DNA from: Methylotenera oryzisoli
GTDB lineage: Bacteria > Pseudomonadota > Gammaproteobacteria > Burkholderiales > Methylophilaceae
Direction of reading: 5' to 3'
Assembly: GCA_945881735.1 (NCBI GenBank)
Contig: CAMCVF010000008.1
Span: 1-64,000 of the forward strand
DNA: 64,000 bases
This document shows, piece after piece, positions 58,890 through 64,000 of this stretch. Every line of letters starts with the position of its first letter. Within the stretch, counting starts at the first letter, position 1. The notes below the pieces were generated by a model. That model had not been told where the DNA came from. It did no database searches and was given only the letters and a program-made list of their open reading frames with translations. The translations under genes and the position numbers were made by a program.

Positions 58890-59300
58890 ATGTTAGATCA
58901 AGCGCCTAAAGTGCAATTACCACCAATACCCGCCAAACGTTATTTTACAATTGGTGAGGTAAGTGAACTATGTGGCGTAAAACCACATGTATTGCGTTAT
59001 TGGGAGCAAGAGTTTACCCAGCTAAAACCAGTAAAGCGCAGGGGAAACCGTCGTTATTACCAACATCATGAAGTGCTACTAATTCGCAAAATTCGCGAAC
59101 TACTTTATGAGCAAGGTTTTACGATCAGTGGTGCGCGTAATCGTTTAGATGGCGCCGTAGCGGTAGTTGAGGCAACTAAATTGTCAGCACCAACAACTGC
59201 ATCGATTACAGCCGTAAAGCAAACACAGCCTACCTCAGATTTTGATTTGCACTTTTTTAAAAATGAAATACGTTCAGTGATTCAACTATTGCGCGCTTAA
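58890..59300 (+). CDS. MerR family transcriptional regulator
   Basis: A 136-aa regulator with an N-terminal winged HTH: YFTIGEVSELCGVKPHVLRYW near residues 16-35, RRGNRRYYQHHEVLLIRKIR (wing). The C-terminal half is short with no recognised effector domain and no cysteine cluster, so it is not a metal or oxidative sensor of the classical kind. A MerR gene after ihfA is conserved in many proteobacteria, but its target is unknown. Confidence 0.85.
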   Translation: MLDQAPKVQLPPIPAKRYFTIGEVSELCGVKPHVLRYWEQEFTQLKPVKRRGNRRYYQHHEVLLIRKIRELLYEQGFTISGARNRLDGAVAVVEATKLSAPTTASITAVKQTQPTSDFDLHFFKNEIRSVIQLLRA

Positions 59301-59320
59301 ATAATTAGTTTAAATTTTTA

Positions 59321-59352
59321 AATAAAGCCGCTTTGTAGCGGCTTTATTTTTT
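59321..59352 (+). terminator. rho-independent terminator after the MerR gene
   Basis: Stem AATAAAGCCGC / GCGGCTTTATT, loop TTTGTA, followed by TTTT. Ends the pheST-ihfA-merR transcript. Confidence 0.9.
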
Positions 59353-59432
59353 GAGTTTTAGCCATTTAGTTAAATAATATTTAACAATAAAAAGTTTATA
59401 TCAAGTTTAGTGGCAGTAAACCGAAATGGCTT

Positions 59433-59460
59433 TTGATGGCTTGCTTATTTGATTTATAAT
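59433..59460 (+). promoter_or_regulatory. predicted sigma70 promoter of tRNA-Pro
   Basis: -35 TTGATG (59433-59438), 16-base spacer, perfect -10 TATAAT (59455-59460), 30 bases before tRNA-Pro. Confidence 0.7.
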
Positions 59461-59490
59461 ACAGGCTCGCTACATAATAGTAGTGAGGTT

Positions 59491-59567
59491 CGGGGCATAG
59501 CGCAGCCTGGTAGCGTACATGCCTGGGGGGCATGGGGTCGCAAGTTCGAATCTTGCTGTCCCGACCA
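59491..59567 (+). tRNA. tRNA-Pro(GGG)
   Basis: A 77-nt tRNA with encoded CCA. Acceptor CGGGGCA/TGTCCCG (one G·U), anticodon stem-loop CATGC-CTGGGGG-GCATG with anticodon GGG and U33, T arm CAAG-TTCGAAT-CTTG. It follows the terminator of the MerR gene. Confidence 0.95.
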
Positions 59568-59602
59568 ATAAAATCAATAAGTTATGAAAGAAAGTTATCG
59601 TC

Positions 59603-60175
59603 ATGAAAAACGCAGTCATCGCTGTTATGTACACTATTTTATTTTGCGTTACCGCACTCTCTGCTAATGCGCTTGAGTATAAAGGCGTAAAAGTGGATGA
59701 AACAGCGCAAGTAAGCGGTAGCGCATTAGTATTAAATGGCGTTGGCCTTCGCCAAAAAATGATGTTTAAAGTATATGTTGGCGCACTTTATTTGACACAA
59801 AAGCAAACCACTGCCGATGCAGTGCTTAACGATTCTGGTAACAGGCGTGTGAGCATTCATTTTCTCCGCGAGACAGAATCTGAAGAGCTGTTAAAAGGCA
59901 TGAACAAAGGCTTTGCCGATAACAATAGCGCATCTGAAATGGCGACGATAGAGCAGCAAATGAAGCAGTTTCGGGACATGATCACCTCTACCAAAAAAGT
60001 GAAAAAAGGTGATTTGATTGTGCTAGATTTAACGTCTGCGGGCACGCAAGTGAGTATTAACGGAAAATCGCTTGGCACGTTAGAAGACGCCAGATTTAAT
60101 CAAGCCTTGCTAAAAGTTTGGCTGGGTCAGAAACCAGTGGATGCGTCGTTGAAAAAGGCGATGCTGGGACTGTAA
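59603..60175 (+). CDS. chalcone isomerase-like exported protein
   Basis: A 190-aa protein with a signal peptide (residues 1-23, ending LSANA). The mature part matches the chalcone isomerase-like fold family of bacteria: GVGLRQKMMFKVYVGALYL, SIHFLRETESEELLKGMNKG and the C-terminal ALLKVWLGQKPVDASLKKAMLG are its usual landmarks. These bacterial proteins are not known to isomerise chalcones; their substrate, possibly a fatty acid, is unknown. It may share the tRNA-Pro transcript. A hairpin lies 45 bases after its end. Confidence 0.8.
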   Translation: MKNAVIAVMYTILFCVTALSANALEYKGVKVDETAQVSGSALVLNGVGLRQKMMFKVYVGALYLTQKQTTADAVLNDSGNRRVSIHFLRETESEELLKGMNKGFADNNSASEMATIEQQMKQFRDMITSTKKVKKGDLIVLDLTSAGTQVSINGKSLGTLEDARFNQALLKVWLGQKPVDASLKKAMLGL

Positions 60176-60221
60176 AATAAAAATGTAGTATTAAACTCAG
60201 CAAGTAATATAGTAAATATAT

Positions 60222-60268
60222 ATGCCCTGCAGCCAAGTATCCATAAGGCTTTCAGGGCATGTATTTTT
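60222..60268 (+). terminator. likely terminator after the chalcone isomerase-like gene
   Basis: ATGCCCTG / CAGGGCAT pair over 8 bases (60222-60229 and 60253-60260), with an inner AGCC/GGCT pair, then GTATTTTTAG. A strong stem with a modest T-run. Confidence 0.6.
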
Positions 60269-60518
60269 AGAGCTCTAAGGGTGTGTGAATTATTTTGTCT
60301 AAATGTCATTTTGCAGGAAACTGCTATTTTCAGAAATGGATTAAAAATGACGTTTACACAAATTACTTACCCCCCAATCTGATAGTCGGTTTTTGGCTAT
60401 AAGCTGACTATTTTCGGATGTCAATTTCTTAACAAATGTAGTTCTTCAATTACAATTAATTCACGCTTTGTTTCTGCACAAAAATATTTTTTTAATTTTA
60501 AGTTTAATTTCCTAATAA
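60269..60518. other. AT-rich intergenic region before umuD
   Basis: About 250 bases without a gene. I find a 6-bp inverted repeat (ATAGTC 60382-60387 with GACTAT 60406-60411, 18-base spacer) and no LexA box of the CTG-N10-CAG type on either strand. Confidence 0.3.
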
Positions 60519-60545
60519 ATCTGATTTTTGTTACAATAATCGGAT
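60519..60545. promoter_or_regulatory. dyad over the umuD -10 and start codon
   Basis: Arms ATCTGATT (60519-60526) and AATCGGAT (60538-60545), 7 of 8 positions matched, 11-base spacer. The spacer contains TACAAT (60532-60537), a -10-like hexamer 6 bases before the umuD ATG at 60544, which would give a nearly leaderless transcript. A repressor bound here would block transcription directly. It is not a canonical LexA box. Confidence 0.35.
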
Positions 60546-61158
60546 GAAAAATAATATTTTGAAAATTAACGGCGGTAAGCGCGAAGGTTCAGGCCGCAAA
60601 TTGGGTACAGGTAAGTTTAGCGAGCCTACGATAGTTAGCCGCTTGCCTATTAGTCAAGTACCCATGATTAAAGATTTTTTGGCCGCTTACCAGCGTAAAA
60701 AATTGCTAGAAAGCATGGATACTGTAGCTGATTTTAAGATGCCAGCTATTGATTTAACGTCTATTGCCTTGCCCTTGTTTTCAAGTAAGGTTCCTGCTGG
60801 CTTTCCTAGTCCTGCTGAAGAACATATTGAAAAGCGTTTAGACCCAAACGACTTCTTAATCGACCAAAAAGACGCGACATTTTTTGTGACAATTCAAGGC
60901 TACTCAATGATAGATGTTGGATTGATGCCAAATGATGTTGCTGTTATTGACCGATCCAAAATAGCCACTATTGGTGACATCGTGTTGGCTTTGGTTGATG
61001 GTGAATACACAATAAAGATTTTGAACCGTAAAAAAGATGGTACTCCTCGCTTATTGCCTGCTAACAATACGGGGGCTTTTGCGCCTATTGAGATTAAGGA
61101 TGGAATGACTTTTGAGGTTTGGGGGGTTGTAATTAGCTCGTTTAGGCGCTTTAAATAA
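60544..61158 (+). CDS. umuD: UmuD-type LexA-fold autoprotease (DNA polymerase V accessory)
   Basis: Self-cleaving S24-type peptidase that in its cleaved form joins UmuC as error-prone polymerase V. The catalytic Ser121 is in QGYSMIDVG (E. coli has GDSM; here Tyr precedes Ser) and Lys158 in GEYTIKIL. The cleavage site is Ala85-Gly86 in KVPAGFPSP. E. coli UmuD has about 24 residues before this site; here there are about 85, including a basic stretch GGKREGSGRKLGTGKF like that of several betaproteobacterial UmuD proteins. Its partner umuC is 257 bases away beyond pqqA and a strong hairpin, so the two are not a tight operon. Confidence 0.9.
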   Translation: MKNNILKINGGKREGSGRKLGTGKFSEPTIVSRLPISQVPMIKDFLAAYQRKKLLESMDTVADFKMPAIDLTSIALPLFSSKVPAGFPSPAEEHIEKRLDPNDFLIDQKDATFFVTIQGYSMIDVGLMPNDVAVIDRSKIATIGDIVLALVDGEYTIKILNRKKDGTPRLLPANNTGAFAPIEIKDGMTFEVWGVVISSFRRFK

Positions 61159-61169
61159 TTTACATAAAA

Positions 61170-61194
61170 AAGCCTAGCTAAATTAGCTAGGCTT
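61170..61194 (-). terminator. bidirectional terminator between umuD and pqqA
   Basis: Near-perfect 12-bp palindrome AAGCCTAGCTAA / TTAGCTAGGCTT. On the minus strand it is followed by TTTT, ending pqqA; on the plus strand by TCTTAAT, which could also end umuD. Confidence 0.8.
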
Positions 61195-61212
61195 CTTAAT
61201 CAGTTGAGCTGA

Positions 61213-61284
61213 CTATTTATTCATTACGTACATTGTTACTTCAAAGCCAAAACGCATTTCAGTAGCTGCTGGTGTTGTCCACAT
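61213..61284 (-). CDS. pqqA: PqqA, precursor peptide of pyrroloquinoline quinone
   Basis: A 23-residue peptide, MWTTPAATEMRFGFEVTMY followed by VMNK. It keeps the features of PqqA: N-terminal MW, and Glu15 and Tyr19 in E-V-T-x-Y, the two residues joined by PqqE to make PQQ. AGGAG lies 9 bases upstream of the ATG. It sits antisense between umuD and umuC with its own promoter and a terminator. No pqqB, C, D or E is next to it, so the biosynthetic genes must be elsewhere. It is too short for most gene finders. Confidence 0.92.
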   Translation of the reverse strand: MWTTPAATEMRFGFEVTMYVMNK

Positions 61285-61328
61285 AATATTTCTCCTAATG
61301 TTGGTTTTGAACTGACAACATGTCTTGT

Positions 61329-61356
61329 TCTATATTTTTATTATTAACCAAGCCAA
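61329..61356 (-). promoter_or_regulatory. predicted sigma70 promoter of pqqA
   Basis: On the minus strand, -35 TTGGCT (61356-61351), 16-base spacer, -10 TATAGA (61334-61329), 44 bases before the pqqA ATG. The leader of about 40 bases holds a strong AGGAG. Confidence 0.5.
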
Positions 61357-61415
61357 TAAAGCAGCACTATTGCTGTTCATGAATGGCAGCTACGTAAAAC
61401 CATAAAACAAAATGT

Positions 61416-62708
61416 ATGACGGATAAGCAATCTAAACGCGCTATTGCACTAATTGACGTTAATAATTTTTACGTTAGTTGTGAGCGTGTGTTTAATCCTA
61501 AGTTGAGAAACAAGCCTGTCGTGGTATTAAGCAACAATGACGGATGCGCGGTTGCGCGTAGCAATGAAGTTAAAGCTTTGGGTGTTTCGATGGGTGCGCC
61601 ATGGTTTAAGATGAAAGACCTTGCCAAGCAGCATGGGATTATCGCGCTATCAAGTAACTATGGGCTATACGCGGATATGAGTAACCGCGTAATGAGTATA
61701 TTGCGACAATTTAGCCCCGATCAAGAGGTGTATTCAATTGATGAATCCTTTTTAGACCTCTCTACTTTTAAAAATCAGAACCATATTAAGTATGGGCAAA
61801 CTATGCGTAAGCGAATTTTACTTTGGACAGGTTTGCCTGTTTGCGTAGGAATCGGATCAACTAAAACTCTTGCCAAGCTCGCCAACCACTGTGCAAAGAA
61901 ACAACCCCATTTTAATGGCGTATGTGACTTTAATACGCTCACCACCAACGCGCTCAACAATTTACTTAGTAAAATAGATGTAGGTGAAGTGTGGGGCGTT
62001 GGCAGCAAGCTTGCGCCTAGGCTTGAGGCATTGGGTATTAAAAGCGTGCTGGACCTAAAACAAGCCAATGCAGACAGATTGCGTAGGCAGTTTAGCGTAG
62101 TGATGCAAAAGACGATTCATGAATTAAACGGAATTGTGTGTATTGAGCTAGAGGATATCGCGCCACCTAAAAAGCAAATATTAAGCTCGCGTAGTTTTGG
62201 TGTACCTGTGCGTGATTTTAATAGCCTTGCTGAATCAATCACCCTTTATATGAGTCGCGCAGCCGAGAAGTTAAGGCGACAGCAAGACTTTGCAGGCAGT
62301 GTGTACGTGTATATTCGCACCAGCCCATTTAAGCCCGATGATCCTTTTTATAGTAACGGTATGACGATTCCACTGCCAAGCCCAACTGATGACACTAGGC
62401 AATTGGTTAGCGTGGTGCTATGGGCGTTAAAGCAGCTTTATAAGCCCAATTACAATTATGCTAAAGCTGGTGTTATGTTGAGTGACTTGGTGCCTGCAGA
62501 GGGCGTGCAAATCGATTTATTTAGTCCAATCCAGCAAACCCTTAAAACTAATAAACTGATGATGGCGATGGATAGCATTAATCGAAAAATAGGCAAAGAA
62601 GCCATTAAACTGGCCAGTGAAGGTTTTAAACGGCCATGGAAAATGAAACAGGAAAATAAGAGTCCAAGCTTTACGACAAAGTGGAGCGATACCATTAAAG
62701 CTGGTTGA
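61416..62708 (+). CDS. umuC: DNA polymerase V catalytic subunit UmuC
   Basis: Y-family translesion polymerase. The catalytic acidic residues are in [16 protein letters not shown] (residues 11-26) and YSIDESFLD (near 109-117); [14 protein letters not shown] and the helix-hairpin-helix region [14 protein letters not shown] follow, and the C-terminal little-finger domain ends with the tail usual for UmuC. 430 aa compares with 422 in E. coli. Separated from umuD by 257 bases holding antisense pqqA, so it should have its own promoter. The nearest CTG...CAG pair upstream has 11 rather than 10 bases between, so no SOS box is confirmed. Confidence 0.94.
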   Translation: MTDKQSKRAIALIDVNNFYVSCERVFNPKLRNKPVVVLSNNDGCAVARSNEVKALGVSMGAPWFKMKDLAKQHGIIALSSNYGLYADMSNRVMSILRQFSPDQEVYSIDESFLDLSTFKNQNHIKYGQTMRKRILLWTGLPVCVGIGSTKTLAKLANHCAKKQPHFNGVCDFNTLTTNALNNLLSKIDVGEVWGVGSKLAPRLEALGIKSVLDLKQANADRLRRQFSVVMQKTIHELNGIVCIELEDIAPPKKQILSSRSFGVPVRDFNSLAESITLYMSRAAEKLRRQQDFAGSVYVYIRTSPFKPDDPFYSNGMTIPLPSPTDDTRQLVSVVLWALKQLYKPNYNYAKAGVMLSDLVPAEGVQIDLFSPIQQTLKTNKLMMAMDSINRKIGKEAIKLASEGFKRPWKMKQENKSPSFTTKWSDTIKAG

Positions 62709-62763
62709 TGTTTGTTAATCAATTTACAGGATGCCCTTTGTGGGAGTAAAAGTTTGCAAGCTC

Positions 62764-62822
62764 GAAGATTATCAAGCTTGGCAATAATCTTCATAGAAGC
62801 ACAAGTGATTGTGCTTTTATTT
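62764..62822 (+). terminator. tandem hairpins / terminator after umuC
   Basis: Two stems in a row. GAAGATTAT (62764-62772) pairs with ATAATCTTC (62784-62792); then AAGCACAA (62797-62804), loop GTGA, TTGTGCTT (62809-62816), followed by TTATTT. The second looks like a rho-independent terminator for umuC. Confidence 0.75.
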
Positions 62823-62848
62823 CATCTATAATTCTTAATAACCAATAA

Positions 62849-64000
<1,152 letters not shown>

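Noticed and set aside
61373-61389. CTGTTCATGAATGGCAG ahead of umuC as a LexA box
   Set aside because: The spacing between CTG and CAG is 11 rather than 10 and the inner bases do not match the usual palindrome.

Overview
This is a low-GC, gene-dense stretch of a proteobacterial chromosome, most likely a betaproteobacterial methylotroph of the Methylophilaceae (Methylotenera/Methylophilus type). That placement is inferred from gene order (tpiA-secG-tRNA-Leu-nuoA..N-DUF2818; thrS-infC-rpmI-rplT-pheST-ihfA-merR; recJ beside an rpfE-like gene), from a dihydrolipoyl dehydrogenase with its own lipoyl domain, and from a pqqA gene, which fits PQQ-dependent methanol oxidation. No 16S rRNA gene is present to confirm it.

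Layout. 1-7.1 kb: msrA; a minus-strand glnS / flavin reductase / corA group; a plus-strand birA-coaX-SPOR operon with overlapping ends. 7.1-14.6 kb: minus-strand pyruvate dehydrogenase group aceE-aceF-lpdA followed by a GlcD-like flavoprotein. 14.8-16.3 kb: an M17 aminopeptidase. 16.5-20.7 kb: a minus-strand cbb3-type oxidase cluster (ccoN with a CcoS-like N-terminus, ccoO, a mono-haem ccoP, a SCO copper chaperone, a small membrane protein). 21-22.3 kb: a glycine-zipper lipoprotein-like gene and an rpfE-like gene. 22.3-29.1 kb: recJ-tamA-tamB with overlapping ends. 29.2-45.8 kb: tpiA, secG, tRNA-Leu, the complete 14-gene complex I operon nuoA-N, and DUF2818.

45.8-51.5 kb is the accessory-like part: a secreted DUF4124/DUF1996 protein with a long Thr/Ser/Pro linker, a wrecked ypfJ-type zinc peptidase pseudogene, a NUDIX hydrolase, a YeeZ-like epimerase, an MltB-type transglycosylase and a 2OG-Fe(II) oxygenase. 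51.5-59.6 kb: tRNA-Val, thrS, infC (AUA start codon), rpmI, rplT, pheS, pheT, ihfA, a MerR regulator and tRNA-Pro. 59.6-64 kb: a chalcone-isomerase-like exported protein, umuD and umuC with a 23-codon pqqA lying antisense between them, and a phosphoglucomutase cut by the window edge.

Functionally most of the window is core: NADH from pyruvate oxidation feeds complex I, and electrons can leave through the cbb3 oxidase; the other large block is translation machinery. The points most worth a second look are the orphan pqqA inside umuDC, the CcoS-CcoN fusion with a reduced CcoP, the structured element between infC and rpmI, the dyad over the umuD promoter and start codon, the C33 anticodon loop in tRNA-Val, and the ypfJ pseudogene. 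I see no defence island, CRISPR array, prophage or insertion sequence here.
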